DNA of 64,000 nucleotides. Origin: Salinicola aestuarinus (lineage in GTDB: Bacteria; Pseudomonadota; Gammaproteobacteria; Pseudomonadales; Halomonadaceae). A program made the position numbers and the translations under genes. The stretch covers positions 1-64,000 of the forward strand of contig NZ_PZJP01000003.1 in NCBI RefSeq assembly GCF_003206645.1, written 5' to 3'. Within the stretch, counting starts at the first letter, position 1. Each line of letters starts with the position of its first letter. The notes beneath the pieces were generated by a model. The model did not search any database and was not told the DNA's origin. It worked only from the letters and a program-made list of their open reading frames with translations. This document shows, piece by piece, positions 55,517 to 64,000 of this stretch.

Positions 55517-56704
55517 TCACGGCGTTCGCTCGTCGGGGATTTCGGCCGGTTCGGGAGCGGACTTGAATGGCAGACGCTGCCGACACTGTTCCAGATAGGT
55601 GTGCACGTAGGCCCGCTCCTCGCGGCAGAAGTCAGCCACCGCATCGCGAAAGCCCTGATGGTCGAGATAATGAAGCGAACGGCTCAGCGCCGGCGAGAAC
55701 CCGCGCGTCAGCTTGTGCTCGCCCTGGGTTCCGGGATCGAAATAGCCAAGACCTGTCTCGAGACAGTGTTCGATTCCCTGGTAGTAACAGGTTTCGAAGT
55801 GCAGGAAATCCGCCTCGACTTCGCTGCCCCAGTACCGCCCGTAGAGGCGCCCGTCGCCGCTGGCGTCCCGCCCCTCCAGGCAGAGCGCCGCCGCGACGGG
55901 GCGTCCCTCGTGGACCGCCTGCACCAGCAGCATCGACCCGGCAAGCGTGTCGCGAAGTCGGGTGAAGAACTCGAGCGTCAGATAGGGCCGCTGGCCCCGC
56001 TCGAGGTAGGTCATGCAGTAGCAGCGGAAGAAGTGCGCCAGGGCGGCGTCGTCGATCGCCTCACCGGTCAGCCGGAGGAACGTGAAGCCTTCCTCGGCAA
56101 GCTTGCGCCGTTCACGCCGGATCTCCTTGCGCTTGCGCGAGCTCATGCGCCCAAGAAAGCTTTCGAAATCGCGATAGCCGTCGTCGCGCCAGGCAAACTG
56201 CACCGCGTGGCGTTCCATCAGCGGGGCGTCGAACGCGTCGCGCCAGTCCGCCACTTCCTCGGACTCGGCGAACAGTAGATGCCAGCTCACCATGCCGGTG
56301 CCGACGAGATACGGCGCGAGTACGGCCATGACGTCGCGTCGCGATTCACCGGGGCGCACGCCCAGACGCGGGCCGGCGGCCGGTGTAAAGGGAATCGCAC
56401 AGAGCGACTTGGGATAGTAGTCCCCGCCGGCTCGCTCCCAGGCGTCCGCCCACGCCCAGTCGAAGACGTATTCACCGCGGGAGTGAAACTTGGCATAGCG
56501 CGGGAGGACCGCAATCACCGTATCGCCCCGCCGGACCACCAGATGATCGGGCTGCCAGCCGGTCTCGACGCTGGCGCAGCCGGTCTGTTCCAGTGCCGCG
56601 AGAAATTCGTGGCGCAGGAAGGGGTAGCCCTCGCCGGCCGCCGCGTTCCAGCTCGCCGCATCGAGGGCCTCGAGGCTGCCGATGTTGTCGACCCGCAGTG
56701 TCAT
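55517..56704 (-). CDS. FemAB-like GNAT protein (DUF482)
   Basis: 395 residues, the length of the PF04339-type peptidoglycan-related family. Conserved pieces: FLRHEFLAALEQTGCAS near the start, FDWAWADAWERAGGDYYPKSL, SSRKRKEIRRERRKL, FYRCYC-like FFRCYCMTYLERGQRPYLT, LYGRYWGSEVEADFLHFETCYYQGIEHCLE and FDPGTQGEHKLTRGF. GGGAGA lies eight bases before the ATG. Function is uncharacterised; a FemAB-type acyl or aminoacyl transfer is presumed from fold only. It lies 61 bp after the kef start on the opposite side, same strand, likely its own unit. Confidence 0.83.
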   Translation of the reverse strand: MTLRVDNIGSLEALDAASWNAAAGEGYPFLRHEFLAALEQTGCASVETGWQPDHLVVRRGDTVIAVLPRYAKFHSRGEYVFDWAWADAWERAGGDYYPKSLCAIPFTPAAGPRLGVRPGESRRDVMAVLAPYLVGTGMVSWHLLFAESEEVADWRDAFDAPLMERHAVQFAWRDDGYRDFESFLGRMSSRKRKEIRRERRKLAEEGFTFLRLTGEAIDDAALAHFFRCYCMTYLERGQRPYLTLEFFTRLRDTLAGSMLLVQAVHEGRPVAAALCLEGRDASGDGRLYGRYWGSEVEADFLHFETCYYQGIEHCLETGLGYFDPGTQGEHKLTRGFSPALSRSLHYLDHQGFRDAVADFCREERAYVHTYLEQCRQRLPFKSAPEPAEIPDERTP

Positions 56705-56835
56705 GATGTGTCTCCCTCGCTCGTTCGAATTCGCTCGTGCGTCGCCCGCGCGCCGCGCTTACAGGGTGAAAACGTCGAGCCCGCGCGGCAAGCGTGCGAT
56801 ACTCCCCGAAAGTCACCGGCCAGAGCGAGCGCCAC

Positions 56836-57129
56836 ATGCCCCGGACTGCGCCTCCCCCGATGCCCGCAACGCCAGGCCCGCTCAATGTGATGGCGCTGGC
56901 GGCTTTTGCGCTGAGTGTCCTCGGCACGCTGTTGCCACCGGCGGCGCTCGGCGGCGTGGTCTGTGGCCATCTGGCGAGGCGCCAGATACGCCAGCGCCAT
57001 GAGTCCGGCGACAGCTGGGCACTGGCGGGGCTGATCCTTGGCTATCTACTGATACTGCTGTCGCTGGCCGGCCTTTTGCTGTTTGGCGGGTTCGTCGCGA
57101 CAATGTTCGCCATCACGGCCTTTTTCTAG
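56836..57129 (+). CDS. small DUF4190-type membrane protein
   Basis: 97 residues. Two hydrophobic helices flank a conserved GGVVCGHLARRQIRQ loop and SWALAGLILGY, the DUF4190 pattern. It starts with a proline-rich stretch (PRTAPPPMPATPGPLN). ATG 56836 has GAGCG upstream; the frame is open from 56794. Inner membrane, function unknown. It is followed by pncB after 62 bp on the same strand. Confidence 0.75.
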   Translation: MPRTAPPPMPATPGPLNVMALAAFALSVLGTLLPPAALGGVVCGHLARRQIRQRHESGDSWALAGLILGYLLILLSLAGLLLFGGFVATMFAITAFF

Positions 57130-57191
57130 AACGTTCCGGCATCCCCGTTCGGGCGCCTGATGCCGGTGCCGCCCTGCCACGATGAGACTTC

Positions 57192-58367
57192 ATGCTGACT
57201 TCGCTTCTCGACAACGATTTTTACAAGATCACGATGCAAAATGCCGTGATCAAGCGCTTCCCCTATGCGCAGGCCCGTTATGCCTTCATCAACCGCGGCG
57301 ATCATGCCTTCCCGGAGGGCTTCGGCGAGGCACTCCGCCGCGAGGTCGATGCCATGGCGGAGCTTCGCCTGAGCGGGGCCGAGAAACTCTACCTCGAAAA
57401 GACCTGCCCTTATCTCGACCCGACCTATCTCGATTTCCTTGCCGGTTTTCGCTATGACCCCGACGAGGTGATCATCGATCAGCAAGGGAGCGAGCTCTCG
57501 GTCACCATGGAGGGGCTCTGGTATCGCACCATCCTGTGGGAAGTCCCCCTGATGGCGCTGATCAGCGAACTCTGGTATCGCCTGCGCAATGTGCCTCGCG
57601 ATGACGATGAACTGATCGAAAAGCGTACCCGAGACAAGATAGAGCACTACCGAGGCCTGGGGCTGAAAATCGCCGAATTCGGCACGCGTCGGCGCTTCGC
57701 CTTTGACGTCCACGACCGTGTGGTCGGCGCGCTCAAGCGCTACGGCGGCGAGAGTTTTACCGGCTCGAGCAATGTGCTCCTGGCGATGCGCCACGACGTC
57801 AAGCCAATCGGCACTCATGCCCACGAGTGGTTCATGTTTCACGGCGCGCGCTTCGGTTTCAAGATGGCCAACAGCCTGGCGCTGGAGCACTGGGTCGATG
57901 TCTACCGAGGGGATCTGGGGATCGCCCTGACGGACACCTTCACCTCTCACGCCTTCTTCGAAAGCTTCGACAAGAAGTTTGCCAAGCTCTTCGATGGCGT
58001 GCGCCACGACAGTGGCGATCCCGTCGACTTCGCCGCCGCAACCATCGCCCACTACGAGCGTCTCGGGGTCGACCCACGCAGCAAGACGATCATCTTCTCC
58101 GATGCACTGACGCCGGAGAGAGTCGAGCGCATCCAGGCGTTCTGTCAGGACCGCATCGGCATGGCATTCGGTATCGGCACCAACTTCACCAACGACGTCG
58201 GCGTCGAGCCGATGAACATGGTGATCAAGATGGTCGAGGCGCGCCCCGAGGGGCAGCACTGGCTACCGGTGGTCAAGCTGTCGGACATTCCGGACAAGCA
58301 TACCGGCGACCCGGAGATGATTGCGCTGGCCAAGCGCGTACTCGCCCTCAGCCGCCCCAGCGAATAA
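57192..58367 (+). CDS. pncB: nicotinate phosphoribosyltransferase
   Basis: 391 residues. It makes nicotinate mononucleotide from nicotinate and PRPP with ATP, in the NAD salvage pathway. Starts SLLDNDFYKITMQNAV; FGTRRRFAF, FTGSSNVLLAMRH, the phosphorylated histidine in GTHAHEWFM, DTFTSHAF, GVRHDSGDP and FGIGTNFTND are all as in proteobacterial PncB. A strong terminator follows 38 bp after the stop. Confidence 0.94.
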   Translation: MLTSLLDNDFYKITMQNAVIKRFPYAQARYAFINRGDHAFPEGFGEALRREVDAMAELRLSGAEKLYLEKTCPYLDPTYLDFLAGFRYDPDEVIIDQQGSELSVTMEGLWYRTILWEVPLMALISELWYRLRNVPRDDDELIEKRTRDKIEHYRGLGLKIAEFGTRRRFAFDVHDRVVGALKRYGGESFTGSSNVLLAMRHDVKPIGTHAHEWFMFHGARFGFKMANSLALEHWVDVYRGDLGIALTDTFTSHAFFESFDKKFAKLFDGVRHDSGDPVDFAAATIAHYERLGVDPRSKTIIFSDALTPERVERIQAFCQDRIGMAFGIGTNFTNDVGVEPMNMVIKMVEARPEGQHWLPVVKLSDIPDKHTGDPEMIALAKRVLALSRPSE

Positions 58368-58404
58368 CGCCCCGGGAGGCCATCGACCGGCGCGACGCCT
58401 GCAA

Positions 58405-58437
58405 AAAAGGCCACGAACCCAGAGTTCGTGGCCTTTT
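58405..58437. terminator. terminator after pncB
   Basis: A 14-bp perfect stem, AAAAGGCCACGAAC with GTTCGTGGCCTTTT, and a 5-base loop, with six A before and TTTT after. It can serve pncB and the convergent hydrolase gene. Confidence 0.9.
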
Positions 58438-58488
58438 CGTCTTGTCGGCCCGGCGAATTGCCACGACGGGCGTTGGCGGCCCCGGCGG

Positions 58489-59295
58489 CTACTCGTTCAG
58501 CGCCTGATCCAGCGCTAGCAGCGCCGCCTGCCAGGACGCCGCATCAGCCGCCGCGTTGTAGCCCAGCGGCAGGTCGAACTCGGCGGCCAGGCGATCGGCA
58601 TCGGGATTGGTGAACGCATGCGTGGCGCCGGGGTACTGCACCACGCGCACGTCGGCACCGTTCTCCTCGAGCGTCGCCGCCATGCTGTCGAGTGCCGCCG
58701 GATCGACCAGCGGGTCCTGTTCGCCATTATAGATCCGCACCACCCCGTCGAATGCCTGCGGCTGGCTGACGGCCTGGGTGGGGCTGCCGTGAAAGCTAAT
58801 GGCGGCATCGATCGGCATGCCGGCAAGCGCCATGTTCATCACCACCCCTCCGCCGAAGCAGTAACCGAGGGCGGCAATGCTGTCGCCGCGAACCGCGGGG
58901 TGCTGGCGCAACGCAGCCATTGCCGCCTCCAACCGCGAGCGAGCGGCTGGCCAGTCCTGCATGACCTGACTCGAGAACGCCTTGGCCTGATCGGGATGCT
59001 CAGCCACCTTGCCATCGCCGTACATGTCGACCGCCAGCGCCACGAAACCGAGTGCAGCGAGCTGGTCGGCACGGTGCTTGATGGTGTCATTGAGCCCCCA
59101 CCACTCATGCACCAGCAGTACGCCGGGGCGCGGCTCATCGTCGGCGGCATTGTAGGCAAGATAGCCCTCGTAGGTGTTGCCACCCGTGCTGTATTCGAAG
59201 GTCTCCCCCTGCACGTGCGGCCCTTCCACTTCATCCGCCCACGCGCCGGTGGCGATCAGGCAGAGCAGCGCGACCAGTAGCAGTCGTCCCATCAT
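58489..59295 (-). CDS. exported dienelactone hydrolase family protein
   Basis: 268 residues. A signal peptide (MMGRLLLVALLCLIATGAWA) points to the periplasm. The catalytic triad is Cys in GYCFGGG, Asp in GEQDPLVD and His in PGATHAFTNPDAD; the N-terminal LLVHEWWGLNDTIKHRADQLA is typical of the family. True dienelactone hydrolases are cytoplasmic, so the substrate is probably another ester or lactone. AAGGAG lies before two adjacent ATGs; the open frame further upstream is rejected because the signal starts here. Confidence 0.87.
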   Translation of the reverse strand: MMGRLLLVALLCLIATGAWADEVEGPHVQGETFEYSTGGNTYEGYLAYNAADDEPRPGVLLVHEWWGLNDTIKHRADQLAALGFVALAVDMYGDGKVAEHPDQAKAFSSQVMQDWPAARSRLEAAMAALRQHPAVRGDSIAALGYCFGGGVVMNMALAGMPIDAAISFHGSPTQAVSQPQAFDGVVRIYNGEQDPLVDPAALDSMAATLEENGADVRVVQYPGATHAFTNPDADRLAAEFDLPLGYNAAADAASWQAALLALDQALNE

Positions 59296-59415
59296 CGTTC
59301 TCCTTGTGTCTGGTCGCGACGCTCGCTGAAGCAGCGCCACGCTTGATTCTTCTGACCATGAAACGCATGGCGCTAACGGTTTTTCTGGTTGACGGAAAGC
59401 CGCTATGGCGAGCAG

Positions 59416-60687
59416 TCAGAGAGCCTGCTGGACCCGATCGCGCCCCAGCGCTCTCGCCTGCTCCAACCCCTTGCCGGCGCGTTCGAGAAACGTTTCGGCA
59501 GGCTCATCGTCGTGGTGTTCGGCGACCCCAAGACTAACCGAGAAAGCCAGCCAGTGACCATGGAACTCGATTCGTGTCGAGGAGAGACGAGCGCGCAGGC
59601 GCTCGGCGATCGCCGCGGTTTCCTGCAGTGTCTTGCCGCTGAGCAACAGCGCAAAATCGTCTTCACCCAGACGTCCGAAGCTGAACCGCTCGCGCAGCGT
59701 CGCCTGGCAAATTTCACCGATGCAGCTCAGCACCAGATCGCCGCCGTAACGGCCCCAGTCGTCGTTGATCTTCGCAAGATGATCGATATCAAACACGATC
59801 AGGGTCAAGCGGGCATAAGGGTCGCCGGCCAGGCACACCTGACGCAGAAGTCCCATGAAGGCGTTGCGGTGGAGCGCCGAGGTGAGTTCATCGGTCGCCG
59901 TGTAGCTCTCCCACTGCAGCGTCTGTCGGCGCCGCTCGGTAATGTCGCGGGCGATGGCATACCAGCCTCCCACGCCACGCTGGCGGGGTGAGAACTGCAC
60001 CTCGAACCAGCGATAACCCAATATGGCATGGTGCAGTCGCAGCTCGAGCAGGGAGCCGGTGCCCTCGTGGGCGCACGCCTCCAGCGACCGCTGAATCTTG
60101 GGCGCCTCCTCCGGCGACATGAGGGCAAGCAGCGACTCGCCCTCGAGCCGGGAAGCAGTGACGCCCAGCAGGTTCTCGACATCGCCGCCGGCATTGAGAC
60201 ACTCGAACTCCTCGCCCAACTCGATCAGCAGATCCCCGGCGTGGTTGATGAGCCCATTGGCAAAGACGCTGTCAACCTCATCCTGCTCCGAGCGCTGGAG
60301 CACACCGGAAAGCGCAACCACCTCCCCGCTCTCGTTTCGCTGAATGCTCAGCGTGTCCTCGATACGGCAAAGGGTGCCATCCCGGTTGATGACGCTGTAG
60401 TCGAGGGTCAGGCGGACTTCACCATGGTCGAAAGCCGCCTGTAATTGCTCGAGGATACGTCGCCGCTCGTTCTCCGGCATGGCCGTCAGCCAGAGTTGCG
60501 GATTGGACAGGTAATCCGCAGCAGGGCGGCCGCTCAACTCCATGATCGACTCGGAGACGAAATGCGCATGCCCCAGCCACCAAGAGGGGCCGGTAACGTA
60601 GAGCGTCGTTGGAAGTGTGCTTAGCCAGTCGCGGGTCTGGTCGTTAAGGCCATCGATCTCGCCGCCCGGCGCCTGCGGTGGTTGCAT
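59416..60687 (-). CDS. PAS-PAS-GGDEF protein with degenerate active site
   Basis: 423 residues, soluble. First PAS at ~30-135 (FVSESIMELSGRPAADYL, VINRDGTLCRIEDTLSIQ), second at ~145-255 ending FEVQFSPRQRG and DITERRR. The GGDEF domain follows from ~265 (TDELTSALHRNAFMGLL, FDIDHLAKINDDWGRYGGD). The signature loop at residues 341-345 is GEDDF in place of GG(D/E)EF, so cyclase activity is doubtful; the upstream metal-site aspartate (FDIDHL) is kept. It may act as a GTP or c-di-GMP sensor. It begins 51 bp after a small gene of unknown function on the same strand. Confidence 0.85.
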   Translation of the reverse strand: MQPPQAPGGEIDGLNDQTRDWLSTLPTTLYVTGPSWWLGHAHFVSESIMELSGRPAADYLSNPQLWLTAMPENERRRILEQLQAAFDHGEVRLTLDYSVINRDGTLCRIEDTLSIQRNESGEVVALSGVLQRSEQDEVDSVFANGLINHAGDLLIELGEEFECLNAGGDVENLLGVTASRLEGESLLALMSPEEAPKIQRSLEACAHEGTGSLLELRLHHAILGYRWFEVQFSPRQRGVGGWYAIARDITERRRQTLQWESYTATDELTSALHRNAFMGLLRQVCLAGDPYARLTLIVFDIDHLAKINDDWGRYGGDLVLSCIGEICQATLRERFSFGRLGEDDFALLLSGKTLQETAAIAERLRARLSSTRIEFHGHWLAFSVSLGVAEHHDDEPAETFLERAGKGLEQARALGRDRVQQAL

Positions 60688-60738
60688 GTTGCGCTCTCTT
60701 CAGGCCGCCCGTTAAACGGCGGGACGACGAATTCCGCG

Positions 60739-61038
60739 TTAGTGTGACCCAACTCGGCGGCGATAATCGGTAGGTTCGGCCAACGCCGATACGTCAGTGG
60801 CAGCATCGTCAGCCGGCGGGGACATTGGATCGCGACGTTCGCAGGCACCTGCCAGCTGGCGCAGCTCATCGAAGGTGAGTTCCACTCGGTGGATACCTTC
60901 CTGCTCCTGCCAGATGACGAATACAACCGGCGTGGCACGCGACTGGTCTACGCCAACGATACGCCCGCAGCGTTCCTGGCCGGGTTCACGCACTGACTCG
61001 CCGATCAAGCGATGGGCGTTGATGCGCGTCTTGTCCAT
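60739..61038 (-). CDS. small conserved-looking protein of unknown function
   Basis: 99 residues. I do not recognise the family. The first ~65 residues look like a compact beta-rich unit (RLIGESVREPGQERCGRIVGVD, TPVVFVIWQEQEGIHRVELTFDELRQL), resembling a PRC-barrel or KOW-like small beta domain; the tail is Pro/Asp-rich. There is no signal or membrane segment. It lies upstream of the PAS-GGDEF gene in the same direction, so they may be co-transcribed. Confidence 0.6.
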   Translation of the reverse strand: MDKTRINAHRLIGESVREPGQERCGRIVGVDQSRATPVVFVIWQEQEGIHRVELTFDELRQLAGACERRDPMSPPADDAATDVSALAEPTDYRRRVGSH

Positions 61039-61359
61039 GACGGCGTCAACCTCAATAGAGTGGATGGATAGTGGAATGGTCTACACCTTAGAGCGTAGAA
61101 CCCACTAAACCAAGCCCTTAGCCCGCATTGACCATGTTTTTCCTACCGACGGTGTGGGTATCGGCAGCCGCTCCCGCCGACTTGATCTTGGAATCGATAT
61201 TTCGGTCGATAGAAGAAAGTTGAGAAGATGATCCCTTCTCGAGGACCACTCCTCCGGTCCGCCCGGACGTTGAGCCGGACAGTGGCAGCAATGCTGACAG
61301 GGCGCCAGCGTAGCGGTGTGATACCCAAGAGTATCGTCATAGAAAGCCGGCATCGCCAT
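61039..61359. other. gene-free stretch between gap and the small unknown gene
   Basis: 321 bp, partly AT-rich near the small gene. It has an inverted repeat TCTAC-N10-GTAGA (61080-61099) about 40 bases upstream of that gene's start, a possible operator. I see no gene in it. Confidence 0.4.
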
Positions 61360-61392
61360 AAAAAAAGGCGACACCCACAGGGCATCGCCTTT
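61360..61392 (-). terminator. terminator of gap
   Basis: Stem AAAGGCGA with TCGCCTTT, inner CCC/GGG pairs around ACA. Read on the minus strand it ends in seven T, so it acts on gap. Confidence 0.85.
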
Positions 61393-61450
61393 CGACGCTT
61401 CAGACCGGCCTCTCGGGCCGGCATCCGCTGCCGTGAATCGCCATTTGGCC

Positions 61451-62452
61451 TTATGCAGTCGCCTGCATCGCGAGTGCAGTGTCGAGCATACGATTGGAGA
61501 AGCCCCACTCGTTGTCATACCACGCCATGACCTTGACCAGACGGCCGTTGACACGGGTGTGGTTGGCGTCGAACGTCGATGAGTTGGCATCGTGATTGAA
61601 GTCGATCGACACCAGCGGCTCGGCATTGACCGCCAGCACCGGCGACGTCTCGGCCGCTTTTTCGACGATACGGTTGATCTCTTCCTTGCTGGTATCACGG
61701 CTCGCGGTGAAGGTGAGATCCACCAGCGACACGTTGATCACCGGCACCCGAACGGCCAGGCCATCGAGCTTGCCATCCAGCTCCGGCAACACCAGCCCCA
61801 CTGCCGCCGCGGCACCGGTCTTGGTCGGGATCATCGAGTGCGTCGCGCTACGCGCCCGGTACGGGTCCTTGTGGTAAACGTCGGAAAGATTCTGATCGTT
61901 GGTGTAGGCGTGGACGGTCGTCATCAATCCATTCTCGATACCCACGCTCTCCTGCAGCGCCTGAGCGACCGGCGCCAGGCAATTGGTGGTGCAGGAGGCG
62001 TTGGAGACCACCTTGTGATCGGCCTGCAGGACGGACTCGTTGACGCCGAACACGATGGTGGCATCGGCATCCGGGCTCGGCGCGGAGATCAGAACTCGCC
62101 TGGCGCCCGCTTCAAGATGCTTGGCCGCCGCATCACGCTTGGTGAAAAGCCCCGTGCACTCCATCACCAGATCGACGTTCATCGATTGCCAGGGCAGCGC
62201 TGCTGGCTCCCGCTCGGAGAGGATGCGAATGCTGTCACCGTCTACGCTCAACGTATTGTCGTCATGACTGACCTCGAAGCCGAAGCGGCCGTGGACAGTA
62301 TCGTGACGCAGCAGATGGGCGTTGAGGGCCGGATCGCCCAGATCGTTAATAGCAACGACCTCGACGCGATCTCGGTAACCGTTCTCGTAAAGGGCGCGAA
62401 GTACGTTGCGGCCGATACGACCGAATCCGTTGATGGCGACACGCAGAGTCAT
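61451..62452 (-). CDS. gap: glyceraldehyde-3-phosphate dehydrogenase, type I
   Basis: 333 residues. NAD-binding [14 protein letters not shown], the adenosine-ribose aspartate in AINDLGD that fits NAD use, catalytic C154 in [13 protein letters not shown]181 in [10 protein letters not shown], and [12 protein letters not shown] near the end. It is divergent from edd, the arrangement known in organisms that run glucose through the Entner-Doudoroff pathway, where this enzyme handles the glyceraldehyde-3-phosphate made by KDPG aldolase. Confidence 0.95.
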   Translation of the reverse strand: MTLRVAINGFGRIGRNVLRALYENGYRDRVEVVAINDLGDPALNAHLLRHDTVHGRFGFEVSHDDNTLSVDGDSIRILSEREPAALPWQSMNVDLVMECTGLFTKRDAAAKHLEAGARRVLISAPSPDADATIVFGVNESVLQADHKVVSNASCTTNCLAPVAQALQESVGIENGLMTTVHAYTNDQNLSDVYHKDPYRARSATHSMIPTKTGAAAAVGLVLPELDGKLDGLAVRVPVINVSLVDLTFTASRDTSKEEINRIVEKAAETSPVLAVNAEPLVSIDFNHDANSSTFDANHTRVNGRLVKVMAWYDNEWGFSNRMLDTALAMQATA

Positions 62453-62664
62453 AGGGCTCTCCTTGGATGACCTGATTGCACGTTTCGGTGTCGCGACGAC
62501 GTGACACGCATGGCGCCAGAGTCGCGAGTCTGATGACAGTCTAGAACATCATATAAAGAAAGAATATTACGTAGAAAGCCAAAATCGCTCGCCAAAGCGG
62601 GCGTTAGCGGCCTTATTCTTTGGTAAGTTTACCAACATAACCTGACCATTCGATGAGGCAGACC
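62453..62664. promoter_or_regulatory. divergent promoter region gap / edd with palindrome
   Basis: 212 bp. For gap, TATGAT (62553-62548, minus strand) is a good -10 box in an AT-rich stretch. On the edd side, a perfect palindrome TTGGTAA-GT-TTACCAA (62620-62635) follows a TATTCT box (62614-62619), 30 bases before the edd start. It is likely an operator for a sugar-acid regulator; HexR sites in relatives have a similar TTG-TAA/TTA-CAA plan but are not identical. Confidence 0.55.
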
Positions 62665-64000
62665 ATGGCACTTCACGCTACCGTCGACCGAGTGACCCAG
62701 CGCATCGAGATGCGCTCCGCCGAGCGACGCCGACTCTATGAATCTCGCATGGAAGCGCAGCACCGTCGCGGCGTTCACCGTGGCGAGCTCTCCTGTGGCA
62801 ACCTCGCTCACGGCTTCGCTGCCTGCAATGCCGCCGACAAGAACAGCCTCAAGCTGATGAATGCCACCAACGTCGGCATCGTCTCCTCCTACAACGACAT
62901 GCTATCGGCCCACCAGCCGTTCGAGCACTTTCCGGAAGCGATTCGCGAAGCCGCGCGGGGCATGGGCAGCACCGCGCAGTTCGCCGGCGGCGTGCCAGCG
63001 ATGTGCGATGGTGTGACCCAGGGCCAGCCCGGGATGGAACTGTCGCTCTTTTCGCGAGACGTGATTGCCATGTCCACGGCGGTCGCGCTCTCTCACAACA
63101 TGTTCGACAGCGCGGTCTATCTCGGCGTCTGCGACAAGATCGTGCCGGGGCTTTTCATCGGTGCGGCACGTTTTGGTCACCTGCCGGCGATCTTCGTGCC
63201 CGCCGGGCCGATGCCGAGCGGGTTGCCTAACAATGAAAAGTCACGCATTCGACAACTCTATGCCGAAGGCAAGGTGGGCCGGGATGCGCTGCTGGAAGCC
63301 GAGTCGGAGTCCTACCATAGTCCCGGCACCTGCACCTTCTACGGCACCGCCAACTCCAACCAATTAATGATGGAGATGATGGGCCTGCATCTACCGGGTA
63401 CCTCCTTCGTCAATCCGGGCACGCCGCTGCGCGACGCCATCACCCGTTACGCCACCGAACAGGTCATCCGCAACAGCGACCAGGGCGGCAGCTATCGCCC
63501 CTTCTACCGTCAGGTAACCGCCAAGGCGGTCGTCAATGCCCTGATCGGACTGCTCGCCTCAGGCGGCTCGACCAATCACACGCTACACCTGGTCGCGATG
63601 GCGGCCTCGGTCGGCGTGACGCTGACCTGGGACGACTTTGCCGAACTCTCGGCGGTCATCCCAAGCCTGACCCGGATCTATCCCAACGGCCAGGCGGACG
63701 TGAACCATTTCCACGCCGCCGGCGGCGTGAGTTTCCTGGTCCGCGAGCTGCTGGGCGCCGGGCTCCTGCACCCGGACGTGGAGACCGCCTTCGGCACCGA
63801 CATGACCGCCTATACCCAGGAGCCTTTTCTCGAGGAGGGGCGCCTCATCTGGCGCGAGGGGACCGGACAGAGCCTCGACGAGGACGTGCTGCGTCCGGTC
63901 TCTCGCCCCTTCTCCCCCACCGGCGGGCTGGCCGTGCTCGACGGCAACCTCGGCCGCGGCGTGATCAAGGTCTCTGCCGTGAAACCCGAGATGCGCCTGG
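62665..64000 (+). CDS. edd: 6-phosphogluconate dehydratase (partial, runs off right edge)
   Basis: The first 445 of about 608 residues. It dehydrates 6-phosphogluconate to 2-keto-3-deoxy-6-phosphogluconate using a 4Fe-4S cluster. IlvD/Edd signatures: [22 protein letters not shown] with a cluster cysteine, [36 protein letters not shown], and [21 protein letters not shown] 62665 has TGAGG seven bases upstream. The frame is still open at the window end. First enzyme of the Entner-Doudoroff branch, presumably followed outside by glk/eda-like genes. Confidence 0.95.
   Translation, partial: MALHATVDRVTQRIEMRSAERRRLYESRMEAQHRRGVHRGELSCGNLAHGFAACNAADKNSLKLMNATNVGIVSSYNDMLSAHQPFEHFPEAIREAARGMGSTAQFAGGVPAMCDGVTQGQPGMELSLFSRDVIAMSTAVALSHNMFDSAVYLGVCDKIVPGLFIGAARFGHLPAIFVPAGPMPSGLPNNEKSRIRQLYAEGKVGRDALLEAESESYHSPGTCTFYGTANSNQLMMEMMGLHLPGTSFVNPGTPLRDAITRYATEQVIRNSDQGGSYRPFYRQVTAKAVVNALIGLLASGGSTNHTLHLVAMAASVGVTLTWDDFAELSAVIPSLTRIYPNGQADVNHFHAAGGVSFLVRELLGAGLLHPDVETAFGTDMTAYTQEPFLEEGRLIWREGTGQSLDEDVLRPVSRPFSPTGGLAVLDGNLGRGVIKVSAVKPEMRL

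Noticed and set aside
59416..60687. Calling the PAS-GGDEF protein an active diguanylate cyclase
   Set aside because: The signature loop reads GEDDF, which lacks residues required in characterised cyclases.

Overview
The window is about 64 kb of GC-rich, gene-dense chromosome from a gammaproteobacterium. The gene content points to a moderately halophilic relative of Halomonas/Salinicola (family Halomonadaceae): a BCCT transporter, an MscS channel, a Kef-type K+ efflux protein, trehalose and glycogen genes, an Entner-Doudoroff edd next to gap, and a LapA-type giant adhesin. The genus assignment is inference; no rRNA or marker gene is present. No tRNA, rRNA, insertion sequence, phage or CRISPR was seen.

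Layout. 1-2566 (-): N-terminal ~855 residues of a giant surface adhesin that runs off the left edge. 2847-4046 (+): aminotransferase. 4194-9989 (-): adenine deaminase, LysE/RhtB exporter, HAD hydrolase, PucR regulator and succinate-semialdehyde-type dehydrogenase. 10102-18985: a complete nucleoside scavenging locus, with deoR and tsx on the minus strand and nupC-deoC-deoA-deoB-deoD-cdd-GNAT on the plus strand, around a control region with a CRP-like site and repeated operator-like elements. A short relic of a second cdd 3' end follows. 19240-20671 (+): two J-domain-related genes. 20926-21606: DJ-1/PfpI protein. 21655-21879 (-): DUF3820. 22058-26646 (+): BCCT transporter, S15/CocE hydrolase, LysR regulator. 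26916-29159 (-): large MscS channel. 29462-31927 (+): SDR (glucose dehydrogenase type) and cytoplasmic trehalase. 32119-46981 (-): an eight-gene glycogen/trehalose block, in transcription order glgA, a catalytically dead GlgB-like protein, treZ, malQ, treY, DUF2934, glgX, glgB. 47373-52683: RND efflux pump (acrB/acrA-like) with divergent TetR regulator. 52776-55455 (-): Kef-type efflux and fructosamine kinase. 55517-58367: FemAB-like protein, DUF4190, pncB. 58489-61038 (-): secreted dienelactone-hydrolase-like protein, PAS-PAS-degenerate-GGDEF protein, small unknown. 61451-64000: divergent gap (-) and edd (+, partial).

How they fit. GlgA/GlgB would make glycogen. GlgX and MalQ trim and rearrange it, and TreY/TreZ turn glucan ends into trehalose, a compatible solute. 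On the opposite strand, trehalase and a glucose-dehydrogenase-like SDR could return trehalose to gluconate for the Entner-Doudoroff route headed by edd. MscS, Kef and BCCT proteins handle the osmotic side. The deo/nup/tsx block takes up nucleosides and sends deoxyribose to acetaldehyde and glyceraldehyde-3-phosphate.

The observations I rate highest are: the conserved, in-operon GlgB relic that kept its flanks but lost the catalytic barrel core; the adhesin retention module with a di-alanine (PAAG) LapG-type site and a 36-bp coding minisatellite; the J-domain pair, one intact and one lacking HPD and membrane-anchored; and the BCCT-hydrolase-LysR unit of unknown substrate.
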